Positions 21,801 through 31,856 of a stretch of 64,000 nt of DNA are shown one piece after another. The stretch is from Ilyonectria destructans (Eukaryota; Ascomycota; Sordariomycetes; Hypocreales; Nectriaceae). Under the pieces are notes generated by a model, which was given only the letters and a program-made list of their open reading frames with translations, was not told the origin of the DNA and made no database searches. The stretch is taken from positions 186,001 to 250,000 of the forward strand of contig JAHEWK010000025.1 of NCBI GenBank assembly GCA_020740775.1, in the 5' to 3' direction. Numbering within the stretch: position 1 is the stretch's first letter; every line of letters starts with the position of its first letter. The translations under genes and the position numbers were made by a program.

Positions 21801-24800
21801 CAATTTCCAGTCACTCTCCAACCAGAGAGGATATTTTTCTTAGTCATACCTACTTCCCTGGCTTTGGCATATGCCTTGATAAAGTTGACCTTATCCACCG
21901 GCGCAGAATCAGTCAGGCTTGACAGTTTTTGCAGTTCTTTGCGATAGGCAGCTTTGGAGGCATTAAAAACGCCATTATCCAGTGGCTGGAGGCCATGAGA
22001 GCAATGAGCTGGCAGGTAACAACAATATACATTGCTCAAAAAGCAGGTAGCCATCCACTCATCCTGGATTTCGAGTCAGCGACGTGGATGATTCGGACCA
22101 GCTAGATACTCACAGATACATGGCTTCCATGACCATCTAATATAATAAGCCTCGCATCAGACTCATCTTCTGGCTGGGTTTGAGGCAGATAGACCTCTTT
22201 GAGCCACTCAACTGCGATATGGTTGTTCGTCCAGCCGTTTTCAGAAGTGATATAATACCAGTCGGCTATCTTCTTGAACTCATTGATAAACCACTGCTGC
22301 TGAAGTTCTTTGCCTTTGAAAATAATCCCTGGTTTTAGAAGACGGCCATCTGCTGTCACGGCTTCGATAAAGCTAGTCCAAGTGCGTGACTGAGAGCCTT
22401 TGAGGAAGGCCTTCCTCTTGGGATCGCTACTTCCGATAACCAAGGAATCCAGGCCTAGATTCGGAATGGATTAGTGGGTTTTATAACAAAAAAGATAAAT
22501 ACTCACCAAATCCAGCCATGATACCGCCCTCGTCAACATTAACAGTGTTCTCAGGCTTGATCCAGCCATACTCGCTCTCCCGGATATCGAAGTACCAATT
22601 GACGGCCATTGGAGTAAAAGAATTGAATCTCGCAGCCTCCTGACGTTTTCCTACCTTCGTCTTGATCTTTGGATGACGTTTCATGAACCTGGCTAGCCAG
22701 TGTACACCGATAGGCCTTTCCCGGCCTTGCTGTCTCAAGAGCGCAGCGACGGTGGCGCGAACTTGACTATGAGAAGGAGCATAGCCGAGGGCCTCTTGTC
22801 GAAGTATCCAGGTGACTAATCTCGACTCCTGAGACTTGGATAACAGCTGAGCAGGCTGGGTGACCTCGGACTTTGACGGTAGGCCTCTTAATCGGTCCCC
22901 GAGAGTCGACCGAGGGATCTCATGCTTCTGGGCGGATTGGTTCTGGGAGAGGCCGTTATCTGTGACATCTAGTATGGCTTCGACAACTTTATCCTCTGTA
23001 TAAGACACTAGAGGCATTTTCAAGGCGATTATGGAAGGCTGGCGTAGAGAAACATTCGAAGGAGCGTCGGGGAGGCTGGGTGGTAAAGGAGGCGTTTTGA
23101 GAAATTTTACATTAGTGCCATGCGACCATACCGCATACGTGATCAAAAAAGCAATGTGATAATATCAAACGGCATGAAATTCTCAATACAACAGCCATTG
23201 CTCCATGCCAATAACTTCAATCTTGGCCAAATACCGTGTAAGTGAAATTGGGCATTTTGTATGGGGAACTTTTTTTTTTGCTTGCCGGCAGGTGGGTACT
23301 GCCGGTAGGTGGGTACTGCATGGGTATACCCCAGGCAGTTCGGAACTGCCGTACCTGCAAGCAAGACCTGCCCGAAGTCGAATTTCGAAGCGTCAAGGAC
23401 CCTACGAAGTTTACAGGACAGTGTAGTAGCTGTAGGGCACGCCAAAAGGAACGGGTAACCGAGTCCCGAGCCGCCGTTGCCGCCATGCGGAATATCGCCT
23501 CAAGGCTATCGCCACGCAGAGCCACGAAGAGGACCGATTCGCTGGCTAAATTGACGCCTCCAAGGCGGACTGCGCCAACGCCCGCGTCTGTAAACGGCTC
23601 ACAGCCTCCTGCCATGCCTGCTTTATTCCGTGGCCTGGCGCCCGTACTCCAGGGACTGCCTAGATCTCTGCTAGGTCCATCTACCCCAAGCGCGGTAGAG
23701 GGACCTCCCCCTATCCCTCCTACCCTTAGCCTGCCAACAGTAGTTCTGGGCACGCCGATTCCTCAAACGCCAATTCCTCAAGGCACTCTTCCAACGGCTC
23801 CTGTTGTGCTAGGCACGCCTATACCACGGGAATCGTTCCCTACCACCCCTTCATTACTGCCACAGGGTCATCGTCGCGGCCGCTATACACGTCAAGGCGC
23901 ACATGCTCAAGAGCGACAGTTTGATCAGATAGTCGATCCACCTTTTACAGCGGACCTTAACTTGCCTGCCCTTAGTGAGGAGGATCAGGCCCTTGTGCGG
24001 GAGTTCTATACTGCCCTGAATGACGACAAGATGCATAGTTGCATTCGCTGCCGGGAGCATTGGTTCGATATGAAGAGAAATAGCACGAAAATCTGCAGCC
24101 GCTGCATTAGTCGAGACAGGGAGAGAGCCCCTGACGAGCCCTACTTCTTTAGCGCTACGAATAACCTTGACTTTGGGGAAGTCCCCGGCAATCTACCTGA
24201 TCTAACGATGGTTGAGGAGATGCTTATTGCTAGGATTCACGTACACGTGAAGGTCCTACAGGTACGTGGCGCTCAATATAAATACCGCGGCCACGTTGTC
24301 CACTTTCTTCGCAACGTTGGTAGGCTATTTGAAGAGCTCCCAGTCCTACCTGAAGAGCTAGATATCGTACTCCTGCGGCCTCCTAATATGGAGGGCGACC
24401 CTCGCTTCCAGCAGCAGTTTGCTCGCGATTTCCGGGTACGCCGCTCATGCCTGTTGATTTGGTTGCATTACTTACAGCGCCATCACCCGGGCTATCGCGA
24501 TATCGTCGTGAGCCAGGATCGCCTGCAACGGCTTCCTCTTGACGGCAGCATAGTTGATTCGGTGGCTAGCCAAGTGGCTGACATACCTGACGGCGAGGTC
24601 CCCCAAGGCCCTGTTGAGGAGGTAGTAGAAGAGGATCCTTGCGATGCCGACGCATCAGCGATCCCGAATTTGCAGGTTACCGATACCGAATTAAACGCCC
24701 TGCAGTCCCGATTCCTTAATGGTACCCCTGACCCTGAGCGTATGGCTGATATTGAGCATATGCCGCTTGGCGCGCAGGCTCAACACCAGATGCCGTTGCC

Positions 24801-27800
24801 TTCCATTCGCAGGACCCCTATCAACGAATTCAACCGTTCCCAGCCGCTGTTAACGCTCGCGTTCCCTACCCTCTACCCTGACGGCAAGGCGGACTTCGTG
24901 GAGCCTCGCCTACGGAGCATCACGTACCAGGACTACCTTGCACATGCGATGAGATGGCAAGACGGACGTTTTGCTCGCCATAAGACGTGGCCCTTCGTCG
25001 CCCTCAACACGCTGTTACGTGCGCAGGTCCGAAAGCGAAGCAACTACTTCGTCAAGCAACACGAAGGCCGCCGTCAAGCCCTTACACGCGCTGACCTAGA
25101 GGAAGCGATGGCTGAGCCTGACGAGCCAGAGGCTCAGGCTCTGATCCAGTCGATCACGCGCCAAGCCGCTGTAATTAGGGGCACCCGGCCATATTGGTAT
25201 AAGCAAAGAAAGGAATTGGAAGCATATGCCTACAATCTAGGCAGGCCTGGCCTTTTCGCTACTGCAAGTGCAGCTGATTACCACTGGGAGTCCCTATACC
25301 GTCATATGCCTCGATTTCACGAGTGGCAAGCAGCTACTGAGGCGGCCCGGATGGCCCTGTCCCGGCAACTGCTGCGAGACAACGCCCACATCGCCGCTTA
25401 CCACTTCCACAAGCGTTTTATGCTGTTTAGAACCATTATCCTGAAGCAGAAGTTTAACCTAATGGACTTTTGGGGTCGCTACGAGTGGCAGGGTAGGGGG
25501 TCCAGTCACCACCATGGCCTATATTGGTTAAGTGGCCACCCAGACTTAGATCCTGACAATGATCAGTCCCGGGAACGATTCGCCCATATCTGGGGATATC
25601 ACGTATCTGCGGTTAACCCAGAGCCTCAGCGAATACAGGCTCCTGGGGAAGGGAACCCCCTAATCATCAATCTATTGCAGCAGCCCCTTACCGTTGGGTT
25701 CCTATCAATGGTAGTTAACCGCGTGCAACGACACCGCTGTAATAACTATTGTACGCAGCTCAATAAACATACCAAGCAGGTCGAGTGCCGCTTTGGATTT
25801 CCTCACGGGCAACGCCTACTAGCCTCCCTAGACAAGGTTCCTCATTCTAAGCACTGGAGCTTCAGGGGCGAGCGGAATGATAGCCAGATTAACCACTATA
25901 ACCGCTTGCTTACAATTGCGTGGCTGGCCAATACAGATATCTCCCCCTGCACGAGCCTACAGCAGGTAATCGATTACGCAGCCAAATACTGCTCCAAGTC
26001 GGAAAAGAAAAGTGAGTCTTTTGCCCAGATTGGGAAAGCACTGATGCCCCGGGTCAAGGACCATAACCCCCTTATTTCCTTCACGTCAAAGCTCCTAAAT
26101 CAGCTAGTTGCTGAGCGGGATTACTCAAAGCAGGAGGTTTGCCACTTGCTCCTCGGCCTGCCGTTACAGGAGGGCTCACGAACCTGCCTATATGTTGACT
26201 GCCGTCGTCCTGACAGGCATTCCCACTCCCTACGTATGGACGGCGATGAGGTTGACGAGACCCTCAATATCTATGAAAAGTACAGTCAACGCCCAGAAAC
26301 CCTAGAGGACCTAACCTACGTTTCCTTCCTCAAATACTGGAATTTCCGCTCTAGAGACCCTTCCAAGTGGAAGCAATGGCAGCCAGGAAACGTTAACGGC
26401 AGGCCTCGTGTATTAGTTTACTTCCCTCGCTATCGTGCTGATCCAGAAGGTCAACAGTGGCCAGATTACTGCCGTGTAAAGCTAACATTGAACCACCCAC
26501 ATCGCCGAGTTGATGAGCTTCTGACATTTGACGGCCAACTTTTCAGTTCCCACGTTGAGGCTTTCTTGCATTGTTGGCAACACCACAGTCATGGTGATGA
26601 CCATTACGGCTGGCCAAAAGAGGCTCGATTACAGCCTCAAGAGGATCAATACGAGGCTCTGCCTGTGGAGGAAGAATTTGATGACGAAGACTGGATTCGC
26701 CTCGCCGCCCTTTTACCTGACAACCCCCTTACCCAGGAAGGTCTTGACCTACTTGGCCGCCGCGATATCGACGTTAATTACGACTGGACACGGCATGTAG
26801 GTACTTATCCGGAACTTCGAGACAGCTACTGGAAAGACCTTATCGCTAGCCACCCTATAGCCAACGATGTGGAGGTCCTTGGCCCTCATTGGCGTGATCA
26901 GCTGAACCCACAACAACGGCTCGTGTACGACACCTTCATGGGCCACTTCCAGGCGCAAAATCCTACTCAAATCCTTCTCCACGTTGACGGTGGTGGTGGT
27001 ACAGGCAAGTCCTTTCTTATCAAGGTGCTTTCCTCCCATCTTCAGGCGGCTGCCCTACCGAATCCTAGCCCTATTTGCCGCGTAGCGCCAACAGGCGTTG
27101 CGAGTAACCAGATACAGGGCAGCACCATTCATTCGTTGCTACGCCTCCCAGTAGGTGGTGCTTTTACCGACCTTCCTCCAACCGACGCAGCCGCCCTTCA
27201 GTCTCGCCTACGGCACGTCAAATACCTCGTTATCGATGAAAAGAGCATGCTAGGGCTTGAGCAACTCGCGCGGATCGATTCCCGCCTGCGGCAGGCCTTT
27301 CCACAGCGTAGCCTCGAGTTCTTTGGTGGTGTGAGCGTCTTGCTTGTGGGTGATTTCTTCCAGTTACCACCAGTCCGGCAAAAGCCCCTGTATTCGACTA
27401 GCACCAGCCTGTCTTCGTTGGAAAGGAGAGGACAGGTGGCCTACCGGTTATTTGACCGCACCATCTTCCTGACCACGGTACAGCGCCAGGCTGGTGATGA
27501 TCAGGCCCAGTTCCGTCAGGCGTTGCAGGAACTGCGTGAAGTTAAGTTATCTATACCGTCCTGGAACCTCCTTAGCAATCGGGTACAGGCCAAGCTAACG
27601 CAGAGCGAGGTTGACAGCTTCAGGGCCGCTTTGCGGGTGTATTCTACAAAGGCCCGGGTCAACGAATACAATTACGAGCATATGGTGCACCTCAACGCCC
27701 CGACAATACAGGTGGAGGCAAAGAATCAGGGCAACGGCGCAGGGCAGGCGCCAAGCGACAACGCTGGCAATCTATCTAACAGGTTCCCTGTTGCTAAGGG

Positions 27801-29417
27801 CGCCAGGGTAATGCTCACGACTAATCTATGGCAGCCAGCTGGCCTAGTTAACGGCACCCAGAGTACTGTATACGATATCGCCTGGAACGTAGGCGCAGAA
27901 CCCTGGGAAGACCACCCAGCCGTTATTATGGTGGATTTCGATGGCTACGACGGACCGCCGTATCTAACAACTAACGAGGGCAGGAAAATCGTACCCATCC
28001 TTCCAGTCACGCGTGATTTCCTAGTTGGCAACGAGACCTGCGCTCGCACGCAGTTTCCCCTGATCGTGGCATTTGCTATCACTGTTCACAAATGCCAGAG
28101 CCTAACGAAGGATCAGATAGTTACTGACCTCGCTACACGCGACTTCCAGGCCGGTATTAGTTATGTTGCTGTCTCACGAGTTACCTCGCTGCAAGGCCTA
28201 CTCCTTGAGGCGCCTTTCGATCGTCAGAGCCTCTATAACCACACGCCCACGGAAGGTTTATACGCCTGCGTTTCCTACGTACTGCGTTTGTGGCTAACTA
28301 TAAGGCAGGGATGAAGATGCGCCTTGCTGACCAACAACGCCGTCAGGCTCAACAGCTGGCCGATCCGCCGTATCCACCACGCTACATTGACTAAATGACG
28401 TTTTCCTATAAGATACGGGGAACGGGGAAATTCCATAACCGGTATATAGTTGATTGGGCCTGTCAGGAAGCGGTAGAGGGACCCCTATGACTATCAGTCA
28501 ATTCCCTTACTACAGGTTTGAAGTGGTTTTAACAGCTGGTTACCGCCGCAGTCGAAAGGGGGATCTAGGCAGTTCCCCCAGGAGAGTTTAATAGCAGGTA
28601 TACGGTATTTACCATTCGGGCTGGATATTCAGCCGTTAAGTCCCTTGCCTTGGCAACTTAACGGGTGTTCGAAGTATTTTCTATAGCTTATACGACATGC
28701 TAATCAGCTAATTAGGCCCACTACTCGCAGCCGAGCAATCGCGATGATCGTATAATTCACTCTATCAATATGTGCTGGTTTATACTCGATAAGTATTACA
28801 CTATGACCGAGGATGTCCCCGTATATGCCGCCGCCCTCCTTCTCGATCCTTCTAAACGCAAGAGCTATATCGAAGAATGTTGGCCGGAGGAATGGCACGA
28901 GGGTGCGTTTGCCGCCGCCCGTAGTCTCTGGAAGGAAGAGTACAATCACGATGTCGAGATACAGCTCTCAGAGCAATCCTTGGCTGTGCCTGCTTTATTA
29001 AAGCGAAAGAAGGATACGATGCTCTCAAAGATGCGCTTAGAGCTACGAAATAAGACGATGGCGAGAGCACGGGGCAAGGATGATTTCGATAGCTTCATCT
29101 CTGAGGCTCCTATCGCACTTGCAGAGGGTACTACGCCCCTTCAATGGTGGTGTAGTGAGGACGTTCGTACAGCGTACCCACGGCTTAGCCGTATGGCTAT
29201 CGATATCCTGTCTGTACCAGCAGAATCAGCAGAGCCAGAGCGGACCTTTTCAGGGGCTAGGCGCACAGCTAGATGGGATAGGCTACGATTGCTGATTGAG
29301 AGCATTGAGAAGATTGAGTGTATCGGCAACTGGCTGCGAGAGGGACATATTAGACCCTCAGCTGAGGGCGGGATTGGTCTCCCGTGTGATCCAGAGGCTA
29401 TCGCGGGTGATATCTAA
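18828..29417 (+). CDS. hAT-family transposase, three exons, second intron enlarged by a Helitron
   Basis: Exon 1 18828-19721, GTAAGT...CACAG intron, exon 2 19779-20498, then an intron beginning GTATAC at 20499 and ending ...TTAG at 28715, exon 3 28716-29417. All joins are phase 0 and align with the second hAT at 60629-63071, which has the same two introns at normal size. Features: BED-like zinc finger (CLHCQNPP...HHAETAH), catalytic-region motifs HISSDLWTSP and YTGDNATSND, an acidic/Gln-rich insert in exon 2, and the C-terminal dimerisation block SAEPERTFSGARRTARWDRL. No exon contains a stop. Coding capacity is intact, but correct splicing across an 8.2-kb intron is unlikely in a filamentous fungus. 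Confidence 0.85.
21133..21145 (+). other. Original start of the Helitron gene, separated by pogo insertion
   Basis: The four codons ATG GAG GAC GAT begin at 21133. Taking out 21146-23324 plus one TA joins them in frame to ATA CCC CAG at 23328, the start of the conserved Helitron N-terminus (IPQAVRNCRTCK). This fixes the insertion at codons 4-5 and independently confirms the pogo boundaries and its TA duplication. Confidence 0.85.
21146..23324 (-). mobile_element. Second pogo-like transposon, inserted into the Helitron gene
   Basis: TA target duplications are at 21144-21145 and 23325-23326. The inverted ends share CAGTACCCACCTACCGGCA, then AAGCAAAAAAAA and a conserved GCCATACAAA-type block. 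At the right end the CAGTACCCACCTRCCGG unit is tandemly duplicated; the left end has one copy. The ends differ from those of the 14477-16337 family. It carries an intact three-exon transposase on the minus strand. Confidence 0.88.
21284..23017 (-). CDS. Pogo-family DDE transposase with two introns
   Basis: Exon 1 23017-22507, exon 2 22454-22114, exon 3 22063-21284, about 543 residues. Both introns start GTGAGTAT and end in AG, 52 and 50 nt long, and both joins keep the family text (MAGFG|LDSLVIG, GSHVS|DEWMATC). Features: psq-like helix-turn-helix (about 1-50), CENP-B-type domain (WLARFMKRHPKIKTK), catalytic D in NVDEGGIMAGFG, D in IILDGHGSHVS and D in LQPLDNGVFNASK, then a coiled-coil segment (IASLSTRITSLEEEVGRL) and a basic C-terminus. 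Each intron lies directly after a catalytic motif. No stop interrupts the spliced frame, so the element may be autonomous. Confidence 0.88.
23320..28314 (+). CDS. Helitron RepHel protein (HUH Rep plus PIF1 helicase)
   Basis: Rolling-circle transposase-helicase of about 1664 residues from the ATG at 23320; the same frame is open further upstream through the pogo TIR. Order of features: N-terminal CRTCKQD...CSSCRARQ zinc-like site, a Pro-rich linker, a second Cys cluster (CIRCREHW...CSRCISR), then the Rep domain with the HUH motif in GSSHHHGLYWL and the two-Tyr motif YAAKYCSK. The helicase half has Walker A GGGGTGKSFL, Walker B-like YLVIDEKSMLG, LLVGDFFQLPPV, and the C-terminal ITVHKCQSLTKDQ and YVAVSRVTSLQGL. 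No stop or frameshift is seen. The pogo insertion removed the first four codons, but its end supplies an in-frame ATG. Confidence 0.93.
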   Translation: MGIPQAVRNCRTCKQDLPEVEFRSVKDPTKFTGQCSSCRARQKERVTESRAAVAAMRNIASRLSPRRATKRTDSLAKLTPPRRTAPTPASVNGSQPPAMPALFRGLAPVLQGLPRSLLGPSTPSAVEGPPPIPPTLSLPTVVLGTPIPQTPIPQGTLPTAPVVLGTPIPRESFPTTPSLLPQGHRRGRYTRQGAHAQERQFDQIVDPPFTADLNLPALSEEDQALVREFYTALNDDKMHSCIRCREHWFDMKRNSTKICSRCISRDRERAPDEPYFFSATNNLDFGEVPGNLPDLTMVEEMLIARIHVHVKVLQVRGAQYKYRGHVVHFLRNVGRLFEELPVLPEELDIVLLRPPNMEGDPRFQQQFARDFRVRRSCLLIWLHYLQRHHPGYRDIVVSQDRLQRLPLDGSIVDSVASQVADIPDGEVPQGPVEEVVEEDPCDADASAIPNLQVTDTELNALQSRFLNGTPDPERMADIEHMPLGAQAQHQMPLPSIRRTPINEFNRSQPLLTLAFPTLYPDGKADFVEPRLRSITYQDYLAHAMRWQDGRFARHKTWPFVALNTLLRAQVRKRSNYFVKQHEGRRQALTRADLEEAMAEPDEPEAQALIQSITRQAAVIRGTRPYWYKQRKELEAYAYNLGRPGLFATASAADYHWESLYRHMPRFHEWQAATEAARMALSRQLLRDNAHIAAYHFHKRFMLFRTIILKQKFNLMDFWGRYEWQGRGSSHHHGLYWLSGHPDLDPDNDQSRERFAHIWGYHVSAVNPEPQRIQAPGEGNPLIINLLQQPLTVGFLSMVVNRVQRHRCNNYCTQLNKHTKQVECRFGFPHGQRLLASLDKVPHSKHWSFRGERNDSQINHYNRLLTIAWLANTDISPCTSLQQVIDYAAKYCSKSEKKSESFAQIGKALMPRVKDHNPLISFTSKLLNQLVAERDYSKQEVCHLLLGLPLQEGSRTCLYVDCRRPDRHSHSLRMDGDEVDETLNIYEKYSQRPETLEDLTYVSFLKYWNFRSRDPSKWKQWQPGNVNGRPRVLVYFPRYRADPEGQQWPDYCRVKLTLNHPHRRVDELLTFDGQLFSSHVEAFLHCWQHHSHGDDHYGWPKEARLQPQEDQYEALPVEEEFDDEDWIRLAALLPDNPLTQEGLDLLGRRDIDVNYDWTRHVGTYPELRDSYWKDLIASHPIANDVEVLGPHWRDQLNPQQRLVYDTFMGHFQAQNPTQILLHVDGGGGTGKSFLIKVLSSHLQAAALPNPSPICRVAPTGVASNQIQGSTIHSLLRLPVGGAFTDLPPTDAAALQSRLRHVKYLVIDEKSMLGLEQLARIDSRLRQAFPQRSLEFFGGVSVLLVGDFFQLPPVRQKPLYSTSTSLSSLERRGQVAYRLFDRTIFLTTVQRQAGDDQAQFRQALQELREVKLSIPSWNLLSNRVQAKLTQSEVDSFRAALRVYSTKARVNEYNYEHMVHLNAPTIQVEAKNQGNGAGQAPSDNAGNLSNRFPVAKGARVMLTTNLWQPAGLVNGTQSTVYDIAWNVGAEPWEDHPAVIMVDFDGYDGPPYLTTNEGRKIVPILPVTRDFLVGNETCARTQFPLIVAFAITVHKCQSLTKDQIVTDLATRDFQAGISYVAVSRVTSLQGLLLEAPFDRQSLYNHTPTEGLYACVSYVLRLWLTIRQG
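28633..28664 (+). other. Helitron 3' hairpin
   Basis: CCGTTAAG at 28633 pairs with CTTAACGG at 28657-28664, and TTGCC pairs with GGCAA inside, around a TT loop with a small TCCC bulge. A GC-containing hairpin shortly before the 3' end is a hallmark of Helitrons. A canonical CTRR terminus after it could not be assigned with confidence. Confidence 0.65.
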
Positions 29418-29591
29418 TAGCGTTTTTCGCGCTATATTAGCTACATCAATGGATTTCTCTCACTTCACTGCAGTAGCTTGGCATTACGTGAACCCTTATA
29501 TGAATATGCATGAATATGTTATATGAATATGTGTTTTGCTAGATAAGTTGAATATAATATGAATATAAGAAAATCAGTGTGAATATTCGTA

Positions 29592-29909
29592 TTGCCATGT
29601 ATGCTGAGGCCAGCCTCTGCCAATCCGCTACCCTCACAAAAGACCGAAGACTCACAGGAAGGGCCAATGCTAGTAGATGGACACGAAGAATGGCTGGTGG
29701 AAAAGATTTTAGACGAGAAAGTCGTGGGACGAGGGAAGAAACGCTCGAGGAAGCTCCTGGTGAAGTGGCTCTCATATGCAACGCCGACCTGGGAACCTGT
29801 GGACTATCTGAAGAACACAGGGGCGTTTGAGAAGTGGGAGAGCAGTCCCAAGGAAGTCGTAGAGATCCGACGGCGCAAGCAACAGCGCTTAAAGGGAGGA
29901 AGGGGGTAA
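29592..29909 (+). pseudogene. C-terminal chromodomain of a Ty3/gypsy polyprotein
   Basis: Only the last ~105 codons of an integrase C-terminus remain. The chromodomain reads EEWLVEKILDEKVVGRGK, then KLLVKWLSYATPTWEPVDYL, and a basic tail ending KGGRG-stop. A polypurine tract (AAAGGGAGGAAGGGGGTAA) directly precedes the LTR at 29910. Everything upstream is missing, replaced by AT-rich sequence next to the hAT right end. It marks a chromovirus-type retrotransposon whose 5' part was deleted. Confidence 0.85.
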
Positions 29910-30330
29910 TGTAACGGACCAGGCCCTGCTGGACAAGGCAGTGCCTTGTCCTCTTGCTGGTCTGAGCACTGTTGCTCTGGTGACGACTTACTCTATTTTG
30001 TCGCAGGATTTTCTGTCCCTTTCTCTTTCTTTCTTTCTTCTTTCCTCAGCTCGAATGTAAAACGCATGAGGACTATATAGCTGTAATTTACACTATTAGA
30101 ACCTGTTGAATTGGTGGCATGTTGGAACACCAGGGCTCCAGGGAGTCACATGAGAAACAGGAGATTGTCAGGCGATTCGGAAGGGGCTCGCCGAGCCTTC
30201 GGCCGGCTGGCCCGTATTAGGAAGAAAAGGAAAGCAAGACCTCCCTGATAAAAAGGGGGGGGGGCTACAGTGAACAGATACACAATACACACACATGTTC
30301 AAGGTCATCATTTGGTCATACCAGCAATTC
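29910..30330 (+). repeat. 3' LTR of the gypsy remnant (right end approximate)
   Basis: It starts TGTAACGGACCAGG directly after the polypurine tract. A TATATAG/TGTAATTTACACT stretch lies near 30075 and a poly-G run near 30255. The right end is set where similarity to the pogo transposase begins (about 30330, near TTCGACA). No second LTR is in the window. Confidence 0.6.
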
Positions 30331-31856
30331 GACACATTCAATCTCGACGCGATACCATCCCCAACTCGCGGAGACTATCCGATCTAGAGGAGCAGATCAT
30401 TGTTCAGTTCATCCTCGACCTGGATTCGCGAGGATTTCCCCCGCGACTGCGTGGTGTTGAAGAAATGGCCAACCGACTGCTCGCTGACCGCGACGCGTCA
30501 CCTGTCGGCAAGCGCTGGGCTTCCAACTTCGTCAGGCGACAACCAGAGCTTAAGACGCGTTTTTTTCGTAAATACGACTATCAGAGGGCTAAATGCGAAG
30601 ATCCAACCATTATTTGCAATTGGTTCCGGCTCGTAGAGAACACAATCGCGAAATATGGTATCGACCTAGCCGATATCTACAACTTTGATGAGACCGGCTT
30701 TATGATGGGCATAATCTCAAGCGGAATGGTCGTCACAGGCGCAGATAGGCGTGGAAACCCGAAATCAGTGCAGCCTGGAAACCGGGAATGGGTTACAGTC
30801 ATTCAGGCGATCAATGCGGAAGGCTGGGCAATCCAGCCATTTATCGTGGTTGCGGGCCAATATCACCTTGCCAACTGGTACCAAGAAAGCAACCTCCCGG
30901 GTGATTGGGCTATTGCAACGACTCAAAATGGCTGGACCGACAATGAGACAGGTCTTGAGTGGCTCAAGCACTTTAACCAGTACACAAAGGATCGATCGAC
31001 CGGTCGCTATCGTCTTCTAATCCTCGATGGGCACGAAAGTCACCACTCCGTCGACTTTGAGAAATATTGTGAAGAGAACGACATCATTACGCTTTGTATG
31101 CCGCCTCATTCATCTCATCTGCTCCAGCCTCTTGATGTCGGGTGCTTTGGGCCGCTTAAAACAGCCTATGGTCGAGAAATTGAGCAATTGATCAGATGCT
31201 CCATAACCCACGTTACGAAGACCGAGTTCTTCCCAGCCTTCTACGCTGCCCACGCAGCCGCCATGACAAGGAGTAATATTGAAGGAGGTTTTCGAGGGGC
31301 TGGACTTGTTCCCTTAAACCCAGAAAATGTCATATCAAAGCTTGATGTGCAGCTACGGACTCCAACACCGGCTGCAGAGGAGGTCAGCCTCCCTGACCCT
31401 TGGGTCTCGAAGACCCCAAAGACAGTGCTTGAGGCCAGTTCGCAGTCTGAATACCTTAAAAGACGAGTGAGAAGGCATCAGAGCAGCTCTCCAGCATCTA
31501 TCCTTGAGGCGCTTGAGTCATTTTCTAAGGGAACAAAGGCAATAATGCATCAAATGGCGTTATTGAAGTCTGAGAACCAGATCCTTCGACAGGCAAATGA
31601 GACTCTTAGCAAGCGGCGCAGAGCAAAAAGAACCCGCCTACAGAATAGAGGGAAGATGACTGTAGATGAAGGAAGGGGTGAGATAGATCAGAGAGATGTT
31701 GATGCACAGGTAGCAGCTGAATCGTCGAGAAGTGGTGGTCGAGGGAGGTCGGCGATGCCGAGGGAAAGGCGCTGTGGAACTTGCGGAAAGACTGGCCATA
31801 ATGCAAGGACCTGTCAGGTCGTTATTGAGACGTCTGAGGAAGAGTGTAGTGATTAG
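30327..31856 (+). pseudogene. 5'-truncated pogo transposase
   Basis: Homologous to the 551-residue transposase at 14583-16238 from its ISRCDSMPNSRK region onward (here SRRDTIPNSRR). The CENP-B domain (WASNFVRRQPELKTR), the catalytic D motifs NFDETGFMMG, LILDGHESHHS and LLQPLDVGCFGPLK, and the zinc knuckle CGTCGKTGHNARTC are all present. The psq helix-turn-helix, about 42 residues, is missing; the upstream open frame (from 30270) is LTR sequence. The rest has no stop. The LTR retrotransposon evidently inserted in or recombined with this element and removed its left end. Confidence 0.85.

Larger units (their letters stand above)
20515..28700 (+). mobile_element. Helitron inside the hAT intron, itself split by a pogo element
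   Basis: The element contains a full Rep/helicase gene and a 3' hairpin at 28633-28664. It lies wholly between the remaining splice sites of the hAT intron. Exact termini were not fixed: candidates are a 5' TC near 20525 and a 3' end within about 30 nt after the hairpin. The limits given are approximate. Confidence 0.8.
18497..29518 (+). mobile_element. hAT transposon hosting nested insertions
   Basis: A perfect 25-bp inverted match links 18497-18521 and 29494-29518 (CATATTCATGCATATTCATA...). Between them lies a three-exon hAT transposase split by about 8 kb of inserted DNA. Further copies of the same AT-rich motif lie just outside the left end (18420-18450), so the exact termini and the 8-bp target duplication could not be fixed. 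Without insertions the element would be about 2.8 kb. Confidence 0.75.

Noticed and set aside
23242..23319. First 26 codons of the Helitron frame
   Set aside because: They are translated pogo TIR; the conserved Helitron text begins at IPQAV after 23326.
30270..30326. Start codon of the truncated pogo transposase at 30270
   Set aside because: The first ~20 codons are gypsy LTR sequence, with no similarity to the intact pogo N-terminus.
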